Notes under the pieces: model-generated | Told to the model about the DNA's origin: nothing | Database searches by the model: none | What the model saw: only the letters and a program-made list of their open reading frames with translations | Shown here: positions 18,738 to 26,422 of the stretch, in pieces | Numbering within the stretch: the stretch's first letter is position 1 | Layout: each line of letters begins with the position of its first letter | Program-made: the position numbers and the translations under genes | Source: Chitinophagaceae bacterium | GTDB lineage: Bacteria; Bacteroidota; Bacteroidia; Chitinophagales; UBA10324 | Reading direction: 5' to 3' | Length of the DNA: 64,000 nt | Assembly (NCBI GenBank): GCA_016704325.1 | Contig: JADJAG010000005.1 | Coordinates: 62,001 to 126,000 of the forward strand

Positions 18738-18905
18738 CTAATATTTAGTTGTCTGTTTGTCTTACCAGGGTCGTTTGTTACAATGACCGCTGTTATTAGC
18801 AGCCAGGTTGCTTCCACGAAGTTTTTTCGGTCCGGAATCTGCACCTAAAATTGGCATTGGGGCTAACCAGATTACCCGTCTTTACTGGTGTCATTACTTA
18901 TGCAA

Positions 18906-19475
18906 TTATTCGGTCGGAAGTTTATATTCTATGCTAAAATATTTTGCGTATTCTTCTATAGGTTGCAGTCCTGCTTTTTCTCTTCGGTTGTTTACGTTCT
19001 TCTCATCCTCTATTGGATAAAATTCTTGTTCACCTCTTTTGTTAAACACAACTTGCGAACCATAGATTTGTTTCTTGCCTTGACCCATGAGAACTCTGTC
19101 CTGTAAAAGTGCAAAGTCGCTTGGTCGTGATTCGCCCTCTTCAAGTGACTTTTGCATCATTGGTAAATATTTTTCTTGTGTCGCCAAGCCCGAGTGTTGG
19201 ATAACAAGAAAGATTGTATTGTTTCCTCTTGATCCGACAAAACTTATACCTAACCATCCATACTTTCCAATTAGCGCTTCCACTTGAATCAGGTTTGTGC
19301 TGTCAATAAACTGCATAAAAGCAGCAGAGTCAATTCCTTTACGTGTCTTTTGGTCACGGTCACGAATTACTTCCAACTGTGTCACAATTGCAGTAGTGTC
19401 CACTCTGTTTTGAGAAAACAAATTTCCATAACAAACAATTGTCATCATTAAAATTAGAAGTAAATTTCTTGTCAT
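18906..19475 (-). CDS. DUF6624-like secreted protein
   Basis: 189 residues. Hydrophobic N-terminus with a signal peptide (ends near Leu-Phe-Ser-Gln). The rest carries features I associate with DUF6624: Lys-Tyr-Gly-Trp-Leu-Gly, Phe-Leu-Val-Ile-Gln-His-Ser, then Leu-Gln-Asp-Arg-Val-Leu-Met-x-Gln-Gly-Lys-Lys-Gln-Ile-Tyr-Gly-Ser-Gln. Biochemical role unknown. It sits between two short TAACA-type borders (about 18785-18812 and 19565-19580) that look like the edges of a mobile gene cassette, with no partner gene. Confidence 0.75.
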   Translation of the reverse strand: MTRNLLLILMMTIVCYGNLFSQNRVDTTAIVTQLEVIRDRDQKTRKGIDSAAFMQFIDSTNLIQVEALIGKYGWLGISFVGSRGNNTIFLVIQHSGLATQEKYLPMMQKSLEEGESRPSDFALLQDRVLMGQGKKQIYGSQVVFNKRGEQEFYPIEDEKNVNNRREKAGLQPIEEYAKYFSIEYKLPTE

Positions 19476-19793
19476 GTCGTATGAGTTAGCACGGTCTTCA
19501 TTGGTTGCTGAAAACCAAGAAGGGATAAACTTCTTTTAATCTTTGTGATACCTGCATATGCTGTTGTTAGCTCAAGGCACTAATGTTTGAGGTTCGTACC
19601 AGGGTTGTTTCTTAGATGTTTTCATGAGCGATGGTGCGGTTGCAAAGTTTTTTTTGTTTGGGGGAGATTGTTATTATTTAATTTATTTTCGAAGGAGAAA
19701 AGTATACTCTATTTAGTGCTTTGGTCGTGCCGTTGTTTTTCACGGGGCTTTAAATTGTGTATGCTTTTGTGTGAGGGTTGAACACCCTAAGGA
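19476..19793. other. Intergenic region with a possible cassette border
   Basis: No gene seen. On the minus strand GAGCTAACAACAGCATATGC (19579-19560) resembles the TAACA-type border found on the other side of the DUF6624 gene and in the palindrome at 24481-24611. The sequence from 19587 to 19780 is T-rich and G-rich on the plus strand and shows no coding pattern. Confidence 0.35.
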
Positions 19794-21758
19794 CTATTGT
19801 TTGAGAAATTTATGTAAGTAGAAATTATCTCTCTCTTTTATTTTTATAAAGTAAATTCCATTCGACAATTGCGAAACATCAATTTTATTTTGATTTTGTG
19901 TTTGGATGATTGTTTGTCCAAAGGTGTTTATTATTTGAGCTTCATAATTATTTTCTATCTGCGCAAATGAGAATTGAATAAAATCATGTACAGGGTTTGG
20001 TGAAATAATTATCAGATTGACTTCATCTGATGAATTATTTACAGCAATGACTTTTGAAAAAGTTGTTTGCCCGTTAAAATCTGTTTGTTGCAATTGATAA
20101 TAATTAATTCCATTGGACGGATTTTCATCTGTGAAAGAATAGTTTATTGCTTGTAGACTGTTGCCTGCTCCATTTACTGTTCCGATGTTTTCAAAATTAT
20201 TTCCGGTATTGCTTTTTAGCATCGTAAAATAATCGTTATTGATTTCGCTTGCCGTTGTCCAGTTTAATATGTTTTTATTATCATTTACTATTACAGTGAA
20301 AGAAGTTAATTCTATTGGCAATGGAGTATTGACATAGTTTATTTTATGTATAAAAATATCTTCCTGCCCTGATGCGGTTAAATTAAATGTGGCGGCATCG
20401 GGATTAAAGTCAACAGTAGATCTAAAAAATCCAGTAGTGTAAATATTATTAGAAGCATCAACAAGAATGGATATTCCACAACCAATGTTATTATTTCCTT
20501 TTAAAGCTATCGCCCACAGAAAATTACCAGCGTTGTCTAACATTGAAATGAAAATGTCTTGAATGCCGGTTGGCGTTAAATTAAAGACACCTGCTCCGGG
20601 ATTAAAATCAACTGTTGAGCTAAAGCATCCTGAAAAAACCACGCAACCATTGATATCAGTATTAATTGCGAAGGCATCTTCGTAATCAATACCATTTAAG
20701 TTTTTGGCCCAAATAAAGTTTCCGGAATTATCTAGTTTGGAAATAAAAACATCGTAAAAGCCGGATGAAGTTATATTGCTTACAGCGGCATTAGGGTCAA
20801 AGTCGGCAGTACCTTCAAAAGTGCCTAAACTATATATATTTCCTAATGCATCCACCGTTATTGAATTTGCAGAATCAAAATTAATTCCACCAAAAGATTT
20901 AGCCCAAACAAAATTTCCAAACGCATCTAACTTTAATACAAAAACATCTTCGCTGCCAGCGGAACTTAAAGTAAAAACACCTGTGCCCGGGTTAAAGTCA
21001 ACTGTGCCATTAAATCCGCCTGTTGTAAACACATTGCCGTTCGCATCCACCGAAACATCAAAGGCTACATCAGGATTTAATCCGCCTATCGTTTTTGCCC
21101 ATACAAAATTTCCTGTTGCATCTATTTTTAAAACAAAGAAATCAGACCCTCCGGCAGATGTCATATTTGAAGTGCCGGCATCCGGATTAAAATCTACTGT
21201 TCCATAAAATTGGCCTGTAATATAAACATTGCTCATTGCATCAATAACTATATCCCAGCTATAATCGCCATTGCTGTTGCCAATTTTTTTAGCCCAAAGA
21301 AAATTTCCGGCTGCATCTAATTTGCAAATAAATATGTCATAATTTCCTGCCGAAGTTAAGTTAGCAGTTCCTGCTCCCGGGTCAAAGTCCACTGTTCCGC
21401 TAAAATGCCCTGTTACGTAAATATTGCCTGTGGCATCAAGCGAAATTCCCGAACCGTCATCCCAACTGTTTCCTCCGATTCGTTTAGCCCAAAGGAAGTT
21501 GCCATCTGCATCTAACTTTGAAATGTATATATCGCTTTGTCCAGCTGTAGTTAGGTTTGCTGTACCTGTTCCGGGATTGAAATCAGCAGTTCCCAAAAAA
21601 TATCCTGTGGTGTAAATATTACTGGTTCCATCAATTGCAATGGAAGCAGAGTAATCGATGTTTGAGCCGCCCAGTGATTTTGCCCACACAAAGGTTTGTG
21701 CGTTTGCTTTAACGTTGGTGCTTATTAAGAGTATGAATATAAGTAGTTGGCGAAGCAT
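19794..21758 (-). CDS. Secreted seven-repeat (SBBP-type) protein with T9SS sorting domain
   Basis: 654 residues. Signal peptide to about residue 20. Residues about 24-480 are seven consecutive repeats of 62-66 residues, each with Phe-x-Trp-Ala-Lys-x-x-Gly-Gly, then Asp-x-x-x-Asn-Ile-Tyr-x-Thr-Gly, Asp-Phe-Asn-Pro-Gly, and Lys-Leu-Asp-x-x-Gly-Asn; the number and pattern fit a seven-bladed propeller. A linker domain follows (Leu-Pro-Ile-Glu-Leu-Thr-Ser-Phe, Asn-Trp-Thr-Thr-Ala-Ser-Glu), then a T9SS tail (Ser-Pro-Asn-Pro near 585). A common Bacteroidota secreted architecture; function unknown. Gene lies alone in the AT-rich accessory stretch. Confidence 0.88.
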   Translation of the reverse strand: MLRQLLIFILLISTNVKANAQTFVWAKSLGGSNIDYSASIAIDGTSNIYTTGYFLGTADFNPGTGTANLTTAGQSDIYISKLDADGNFLWAKRIGGNSWDDGSGISLDATGNIYVTGHFSGTVDFDPGAGTANLTSAGNYDIFICKLDAAGNFLWAKKIGNSNGDYSWDIVIDAMSNVYITGQFYGTVDFNPDAGTSNMTSAGGSDFFVLKIDATGNFVWAKTIGGLNPDVAFDVSVDANGNVFTTGGFNGTVDFNPGTGVFTLSSAGSEDVFVLKLDAFGNFVWAKSFGGINFDSANSITVDALGNIYSLGTFEGTADFDPNAAVSNITSSGFYDVFISKLDNSGNFIWAKNLNGIDYEDAFAINTDINGCVVFSGCFSSTVDFNPGAGVFNLTPTGIQDIFISMLDNAGNFLWAIALKGNNNIGCGISILVDASNNIYTTGFFRSTVDFNPDAATFNLTASGQEDIFIHKINYVNTPLPIELTSFTVIVNDNKNILNWTTASEINNDYFTMLKSNTGNNFENIGTVNGAGNSLQAINYSFTDENPSNGINYYQLQQTDFNGQTTFSKVIAVNNSSDEVNLIIISPNPVHDFIQFSFAQIENNYEAQIINTFGQTIIQTQNQNKIDVSQLSNGIYFIKIKERDNFYLHKFLKQ

Positions 21759-22336
21759 GGTTACATTATAATTAAGTGATGTTCTGTATTATATGTTGTC
21801 TTTAAGGTTAATATAAGTCAAATGTTCTGGTTAAATCCCTATCGGTGAACCGCTGTGATAACAGATGCAACGATCCCTTTCTTAGTAGTGCTGAAAGCTG
21901 TTATACCGTCTGTATTAAACTTTGCCCAAATTCACCCGATACCTGCATTGCCTTTTGAGGGGTCTTTTTTCATGGCAGGAATGAGGTTGATATTGCGGCC
22001 ACTAGAAATTGCTTTTTTTGTTTACGTAAAAAAAATTATTTGTTATCACAGAAGTATCACGAAAGGATAAAGGAAACTATTAGTTTTATTTTTAGTGTAC
22101 CTCTCAAAAACTCTTAATTGGTTGATGAACTTGACCTATAATCTTCTCCGTTCAATTCAAATCAGAAACCTTCGTGGGATAAGTGTGTCCATCCGATAAA
22201 TAAACGCGATAAAATGAAAGAAAAAGCCATCATAGGTCATCAATTGAAAATGTTTTTAGATGAAAACTTTTGGTGATGGCAAATTCAAAAAAAGCAGAGA
22301 ATATTTTTTTTAAAAAAGGAGTTATTAGAGGTTCCC
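21759..22336. other. Long intergenic region without a recognised gene
   Basis: Open stretches on both strands are short and lack family resemblance. The longest plus-strand frame (21855-22070) has no convincing start context. A minus-strand stretch near 21850-21990 reads semi-plausibly but contains an internal stop. A 20-codon frame at 22214-22276 may be a gene remnant or chance. The sequence is AT-rich like the rest of this accessory stretch. Confidence 0.4.
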
Positions 22337-22627
22337 TTATTTCAACAAGATTAATTGAGATTTTACGGAAGCATTTAGCCAGTGCTTTACATGGGGGGTA
22401 ATATTCACATAATCACCTGACTCCAATTTAATTTCCTGTTCGGTTTCATCTTCGTAGGTGACAAAACCACTAACGCAAAGCAATAATGCTGGTGTTTTGG
22501 TGAGGTGTTCTTTCAAAATACCGTTTCTATCCAATTGGATAGCGGTAGCCGTACCCACCTCACCTTTGAATAGGTTTACCGCTGAAACTTCTTTTTCCTG
22601 ATTGTGTAATTCGCTTATATTTTTCAT
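22337..22627 (-). CDS. Cupin-domain protein
   Basis: 96 residues. A single small cupin barrel: Leu-Leu-Cys-Val-Ser-Gly then Glu-Leu/Gly-Asp-Tyr-Val-x-Ile-x-Pro-x-x-x-His, with the second-motif Gly-Asp-x-x-x-x-x-Pro-x-x-x-His kept. The first motif is degenerate (no His-x-His), so metal binding is uncertain. Last gene of a four-gene operon; its ATG overlaps the stop of the lipoprotein gene by 4 bp, so the two are translationally coupled. Role unknown. Confidence 0.75.
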   Translation of the reverse strand: MKNISELHNQEKEVSAVNLFKGEVGTATAIQLDRNGILKEHLTKTPALLLCVSGFVTYEDETEQEIKLESGDYVNITPHVKHWLNASVKSQLILLK

Positions 22628-23085
22628 TGGAAATATTGATTGTATATTGAAAATGAGGTTTGAAGATCTGTAATAATCTTACTTGCTTGTTCTGCTGATT
22701 CTGCTTTTGACAAGGATTCGATTAATTCTATGTGTGGGTGTAACCATTTATGAAGTTCATCGTGGCTTTCTCCTTTCATTGTGCAACTTTTTACTAGTCC
22801 ACTATTTTCTTCTTTAAGTTGATTAGCTAATGTTAGATAATCCTTTGATTGACTTTCTATGTATTTGTTCAAAATTTCTTCTGCTTCAATAATAAATGGT
22901 TTCATTTCATCATTCACAACCCATTTTTCACCACTATTAAGTTTAATGGCTTCACTGTCGTTATCCTGATGATGTTCATTTTGTTCAACTGCTACCGTTT
23001 GATTATTCGACTTCTCGTTTGAAGAATTACCACAACTATATAGTAATAAGCTACTGGCAGCTATTGTTAAGATTAATTTATTCAT
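22624..23085 (-). CDS. Small lipoprotein of unknown function
   Basis: 153 residues. Lipoprotein signal: Met-Asn-Lys-Leu, hydrophobic stretch, then Leu-Leu-Tyr-Ser-Cys with Cys18 as the lipid-bearing residue. A low-complexity Asn/Glu/His linker (about 20-45) is followed by a helical, charged domain with Trp-Val-Val-Asn-Asp-Glu-Met and a His-rich segment (Glu-Ser-His-Asp-Glu-Leu-His-Lys-Trp-Leu-His-Pro-His), which might bind metal. Not assigned to a family. One base after the TetR gene's stop and 4-bp overlap with the cupin gene: same operon. Confidence 0.75.
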   Translation of the reverse strand: MNKLILTIAASSLLLYSCGNSSNEKSNNQTVAVEQNEHHQDNDSEAIKLNSGEKWVVNDEMKPFIIEAEEILNKYIESQSKDYLTLANQLKEENSGLVKSCTMKGESHDELHKWLHPHIELIESLSKAESAEQASKIITDLQTSFSIYNQYFQ

Positions 23086-23086
23086 T

Positions 23087-23680
23087 TTAGTTGGATTTTA
23101 TAATTGTTAAAAGTGATTGTATTAAGTTATTTCCGTTTCGGATGATGTCAAATTGAAAGTTTGCTACTCTCCATTTGTACATTTGAAGCCTAAAAGTGCC
23201 CATTACAATGTGCATTAATTCTTCGGAAGCAATGGAATTTGTGAAAATACTTTTCTGTTGTCCCTCCGTAATTATAGGCAACAAGTGTTTCATTTTTACA
23301 CTCATAATTTTAGAAATAGTTTCATTGATTTTTTGGCTCTCTTCCATCAAGCCGTCTGAAAATACTGCCACAACAAAATGGGGGTTTTTGTTGAAGAAAT
23401 TAAATTGATTTTGAAACAGTAAAGTAAATTTTTCTTCTGGTGTATGTTCACTTTTAATCGCATTAGAATATCGTTCATCCATACTTTGAGCGAGGTATTC
23501 AAGTAAGGCAATAATGATTTCTTCCTTACTTGTAAAATGCCTGTAAATAGCACTTTCAGAAAATTTCATTTCTTTAGCAAGGTTCTTAATTGTTAATCCA
23601 CTTACACCAGAATCAGTCAGTATTTTCCCCGCTGCTTCTATAATTTCAAGTTGTCTATCAGAGATTGTTTCTGTTGTCAT
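23087..23680 (-). CDS. TetR/AcrR-family transcriptional regulator
   Basis: 197 residues. N-terminal helix-turn-helix (about 8-55): Gln-Leu-Glu-Ile-Ile-Glu-Ala-Ala-Gly, Gly-Leu-Thr-Ile-Lys-Asn-Leu-Ala, Ser-Glu-Ser-Ala-Ile-Tyr-Arg-His-Phe-x-Ser-Lys-Glu-Glu, the standard TetR recognition helix. The C-terminal ligand-binding half is not informative. Second gene of the operon 24101-22337; likely autorepressor through the palindrome at 24123-24138. Inducer unknown. Confidence 0.9.
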   Translation of the reverse strand: MTTETISDRQLEIIEAAGKILTDSGVSGLTIKNLAKEMKFSESAIYRHFTSKEEIIIALLEYLAQSMDERYSNAIKSEHTPEEKFTLLFQNQFNFFNKNPHFVVAVFSDGLMEESQKINETISKIMSVKMKHLLPIITEGQQKSIFTNSIASEELMHIVMGTFRLQMYKWRVANFQFDIIRNGNNLIQSLLTIIKSN

Positions 23681-23690
23681 TTGTTAATTT

Positions 23691-24101
23691 TTATGCTGTT
23701 ATAGATTTCATTTTTAAGAAAGCAAAACCTAACAAAATTACAGAAGCGGTCATTGCAATAGCTCCAATTAGTACTAAAGCTGGAGGCAAACCAAAATACA
23801 CCTCAGTTAATATTCCGATTGGCATTAACAACCCTGTAAGTGCCAACAAAGAAATGGCTTTCACGTTATGAAGTTTGCTTCTGAAATGTAGAAGCAAATA
23901 ACCAATCAGGATATTTAGAAAGGCAAATAAGTTCCCGTGAACGTGAGCCAGTCTGCTTTCAAAATGTTTTCCGATACTGTATGAGTTTACCCATTCTTCT
24001 TTGCTCGGAGCAATATCACGGAGATAAATTAGTAGAAATCCGTAAGCCATAAAAAGCCCCATTGTCAGGAACCCAATTGCCATGTTGTTTTTGCCGTTCA
24101 T
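23691..24101 (-). CDS. Four-helix integral membrane protein
   Basis: 136 residues from ATG at 24101. A longer frame from a GTG at 24134 would begin inside the palindromic operator and is rejected. Four hydrophobic segments (about 8-28, 52-72, 79-99, 106-128); His-Val-His-Gly-Asn (near 53) is reminiscent of haem or metal-binding helices but the family is not certain. First gene of the TetR operon, 10 bp before the regulator gene, so its product is probably what the regulator controls. Confidence 0.8.
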   Translation of the reverse strand: MNGKNNMAIGFLTMGLFMAYGFLLIYLRDIAPSKEEWVNSYSIGKHFESRLAHVHGNLFAFLNILIGYLLLHFRSKLHNVKAISLLALTGLLMPIGILTEVYFGLPPALVLIGAIAMTASVILLGFAFLKMKSITA

Positions 24102-24122
24102 CTTGTTTGTATTTTTATGTAA

Positions 24123-24138
24123 GTGAGTATTCACTCAC
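24123..24138 (-). promoter_or_regulatory. Palindromic operator of the TetR operon
   Basis: Perfect inverted repeat GTGAGT-ATTC-ACTCAC, 6-bp arms with a 4-bp centre, ending 22 bp before the operon's first ATG. Position and form fit a TetR-family operator for autoregulation. Confidence 0.75.
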
Positions 24139-24480
24139 AAAGGTAGCTGAACTATATTCAGTTCTGCAAGTTTTTTTGAGAAAATTTTAAAATATGACGA
24201 AAATCATCCCGGTGCGATGGGTAATTGGCCCTTTTGGGGTTGCCGTGTTGCGGCTTGTGTGAAGGGGCAAATCCCAAATGTGCCAATGTGGACAGGCTAA
24301 AATTATTATTTAAATGTGCGGTGGGGAAAATTTTAAAACCTTGCGTTGGTCTAAGTGCCGGTAAACCGGATAGGGTTTGTGTCGAGTTACAGCGAAATGG
24401 TCAACCGAGTTTTTGTCATCCGAAGGTCTGGTCGTTTTGGTGTCCGCTTGATGGTTGCACGGTTGTCCTTTAGACTTGTT
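24139..24480. other. Non-coding region between the TetR operon and an attC-like palindrome
   Basis: No gene supported. The sequence is unusually G-rich on the plus strand around 24210-24290 (several GGGG and TTGGC/GCCAA patterns) and may be the debris of further cassette recombination sites. Confidence 0.35.
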
Positions 24481-24611
24481 TATAACGTTTTGGGGCTTGG
24501 CGAAGTAGCGGATTTCGAAGCACTAAACTTTCAAGCCAGTATAAAAGTTGATTCGAGAAAGAATGTTCGTTTAATTACTGACCCTGCTTTTTTTGCCAAA
24601 CGCCTGTTATA
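24481..24611. repeat. attC-like imperfect palindrome (131 bp)
   Basis: Left end TATAACGTTTTGGGGCTTGG and right end (reverse complement TATAACAGGCGTTTGGC) share a TATAAC terminus and a nearby TTTGG/TTGGC block, in inverted orientation about 130 bp apart. That is the layout of integron attC or similar cassette recombination sites, although the outer 7-mers do not match the classical GTTRRRY core exactly. It lies just behind the 3' end of the antitoxin-like segment on the minus strand, as an attC site would. Confidence 0.5.
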
Positions 24612-24635
24612 TGCGGTTTTTCTTTCTAGCTTTTA

Positions 24636-25511
24636 TAGTATAGTCCATGAAACTTTACGTCCAAGTCCATACTCCAAAAGTTTATAAGGTGTCGAAAGTT
24701 GGATGTCGCTATGCCCAGTTTCAATTCTTGAAATGAAACTTTTTTAAGTTCCAGTCTTTTCTGCTAATTGCTCTTGTATCATTGAAGCAAGTCGTCTTTC
24801 TTCTTTGATAACTTCGCCAATTGCAAATGTTTTGGCTTTTATTTCAAAGTTAGTTCGTTTAGCCGTCCCAAAGGAATGGCGAAGGCTATGCACACTTACC
24901 TTCTTCTTTATCCCGGCTTTCTTCACAACGTCTTTCATAATGAACTGAATACTTCTTGATGAATACGGACCTCCGCCAGCTCCTTCAAAAAGCCATTCTT
25001 TGGGCTTGTAGATTTTGAAATATTCGCGTAAAATATCCAGCAGCCGGTTCGAAAGAATAGAATACCGGTCCTTTTTACCCTTTGATTGCTCAACACGGAG
25101 CTGCATCCTCTTAGAATCAATGTCTTGCAGGCGAACATTTACCAATTCACCCAGGCGTAACCCTGAAGAATAACCAAGCATTAAAATCGCCTTGTGTTTG
25201 ATATTTTCTGTTGCCTTAAGCAAAGCACCAATCTCTTTTACATTTAGCACTACCGGCAACGCCTTCTCCTTCTCCTTCATAGGTCGCTCAATTAGGTAAA
25301 CCTTTCGCAGTCCGCCCTTTACCCTTTCATAATAAAATTTGATGGCGTAAATAGCATGGTTTTGATATGATGTGGAAACCTTGCTTTCAATCACCAGGAA
25401 CCTCAGGAAATCAATAATCATTTTCTCATCAATGTTGTTGAGTTCTATCCCTCGAATTTCCAGAATAGCTCTTTTTACTTTTGCCAGGTGTAAATTGATC
25501 TTGACAAACAA
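24636..25511 (-). pseudogene. Tyrosine recombinase truncated and joined in frame to a HigA-like XRE antitoxin
   Basis: Residues 1 to about 206 are a tyrosine recombinase: Ser-Tyr-Gln-Asn-His-Ala-Ile-x-Ala-Ile-Lys-Phe-Tyr-Tyr-Glu, Gly-Leu-Arg-Leu-Gly-Glu-Leu (catalytic Arg), Gly-Lys-Gly/Lys-Lys-Asp-Arg, and His-Ser-Leu-Arg-His-Ser-Phe (box II His-x-x-Arg). After Ser-Phe, instead of Ala-Thr-His-Leu and the final Tyr box, the frame continues as Gly-Thr-Ala-Lys-Arg-Thr-Asn-Phe-Glu, Phe-Ala-Ile-Gly-Glu-Val-Ile-Lys-Glu-Glu-Arg, Gln-Glu-Gln-Leu-Ala-Glu-Lys-Thr-Gly, a HigA-type antitoxin. A TAA at 24746-24744, where the family has Lys, stops it; past the stop Lys-Ser-Phe-Ile-Ser-Arg-Ile-Glu runs on to TAA at 24636-24638. 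Start is TTG at 25511 with no upstream ATG, so the N-terminus is probably lost too. The catalytic Tyr is absent: dead chimera. Confidence 0.8.
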
Positions 25512-25534
25512 CCATTTATTTAACTCACGGCTGT

Positions 25535-25574
25535 ATTTTTAGTGCGTCACAACCCACCTTTGGCCACTAAAAAT
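25535..25574. repeat. Inverted repeat between the recombinase remnant and the methyltransferase gene
   Basis: Perfect 10-bp arms ATTTTTAGTG (25535-25544) and CACTAAAAAT (25565-25574) with a 20-bp loop. It covers the GTG used as the methyltransferase start, so either the real start is further downstream or the hairpin affects initiation. Confidence 0.6.
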
Positions 25575-26384
25575 GCACATCAGCCGTCGCAATCTTCGCC
25601 ATTTAACCGGGTGGCGGATGACTATGACCGTACTTTTTCTCAGTCACCTGTTGGACTCATGCAGAGGCAGTGCGTTCACAAATTCTTAGCTGCAACTGTT
25701 TTCGGCAAATCACTTAACATACTTGAGATTAACTGTGGAACAGGCGATGATGCCATCTGGCTGGCTGAAAAAGGTCACCATGTAACGGCTACTGATGCAT
25801 CGGGGCAAATGATGGAGGTGACAAAAGGAAAAATAGAAAGCCGGGCATTACAATCACGGATAGCAGCAAAGCAAGCTTCATTTAAGGAGATTAAGGAACA
25901 CTTTCAACGATCCTCTTATGATCTCATTTTTTCTGATTTCGGAGGGTTGAATTGTATTCCGAAAGATGAATTGCAGATGCTTATGAATGATGTATCCTAC
26001 TTATTAAAGCCTGGTGGAAAATTTGTCGCCGTAATTATGGGAAGAAGATGCCTGTGGGAAAGAATTTATTTTTTGTGGAAAGGAAAATCAGGGGAAGCAT
26101 TCCGGCGCAATTCCAATCAACCCGTGAATGTGCTGCTTGGCGATGAAGTGCAGCAAACATGGTATTATTCTCCCGGCGAAATCCGGGTTATGTCCTCCAC
26201 GCAGTTTAAACAGAAAAAGTTGAAGCCTGTAGGAATCATGATACCTCCTTCTTACCTGAATACTTTTTTTGACAAAAGGAAAGCCCTTCTTTCTGTACTT
26301 GGCAGATTGGAATCTGTTTTTTCTTTTTCAATATTCAGTAATTACGCCGATCACTTTTATATAGTGCTTCAAAAGATAAAATAG
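25542..26384 (+). CDS. Class I SAM-dependent methyltransferase
   Basis: 280 residues from a GTG at 25542. Core: Phe-Asn-Arg-Val-Ala-Asp-Asp-Tyr-Asp (about 23-31), motif I Leu-Glu-Ile-Asn-Cys-Gly-Thr-Gly-Asp-Asp (about 64-73; Gly-x-Gly SAM loop), Ala-Thr-Asp-Ala-Ser (about 85-89) and Leu-Lys-Pro-Gly-Gly-Lys-Phe. Substrate unknown. No good ATG lies before the conserved Phe-Asn-Arg-Val; the true start may be between 25542 and 25600. It is followed after 38 bp by a B12-binding radical SAM gene on the same strand, suggesting a two-gene unit. Left boundary is the recombinase remnant. Confidence 0.8.
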   Translation: MRHNPPLATKNAHQPSQSSPFNRVADDYDRTFSQSPVGLMQRQCVHKFLAATVFGKSLNILEINCGTGDDAIWLAEKGHHVTATDASGQMMEVTKGKIESRALQSRIAAKQASFKEIKEHFQRSSYDLIFSDFGGLNCIPKDELQMLMNDVSYLLKPGGKFVAVIMGRRCLWERIYFLWKGKSGEAFRRNSNQPVNVLLGDEVQQTWYYSPGEIRVMSSTQFKQKKLKPVGIMIPPSYLNTFFDKRKALLSVLGRLESVFSFSIFSNYADHFYIVLQKIK

Positions 26385-26422
26385 CGACATTTAAATCCGC
26401 TATTGACAATGGCCATCCGCAA

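Noticed and set aside
21855..22070. 71-residue plus-strand frame as a gene
   Set aside because: No family resemblance, no supporting start context, poor codon usage; lies in a region without other coding signal.
22214..22276. 20-codon frame starting with ATG
   Set aside because: Too short to support as a gene and no partner or conserved motif; might be a remnant but nothing proves it.
24101..24134. GTG start at 24134 for the first gene of the TetR operon
   Set aside because: It would place the start inside the palindromic operator; the ATG at 24101 begins the membrane protein cleanly.
24225..24687. Two overlapping plus-strand frames across the palindrome region
   Set aside because: They run through the attC-like repeat and against the antitoxin segment; composition is not protein-like.
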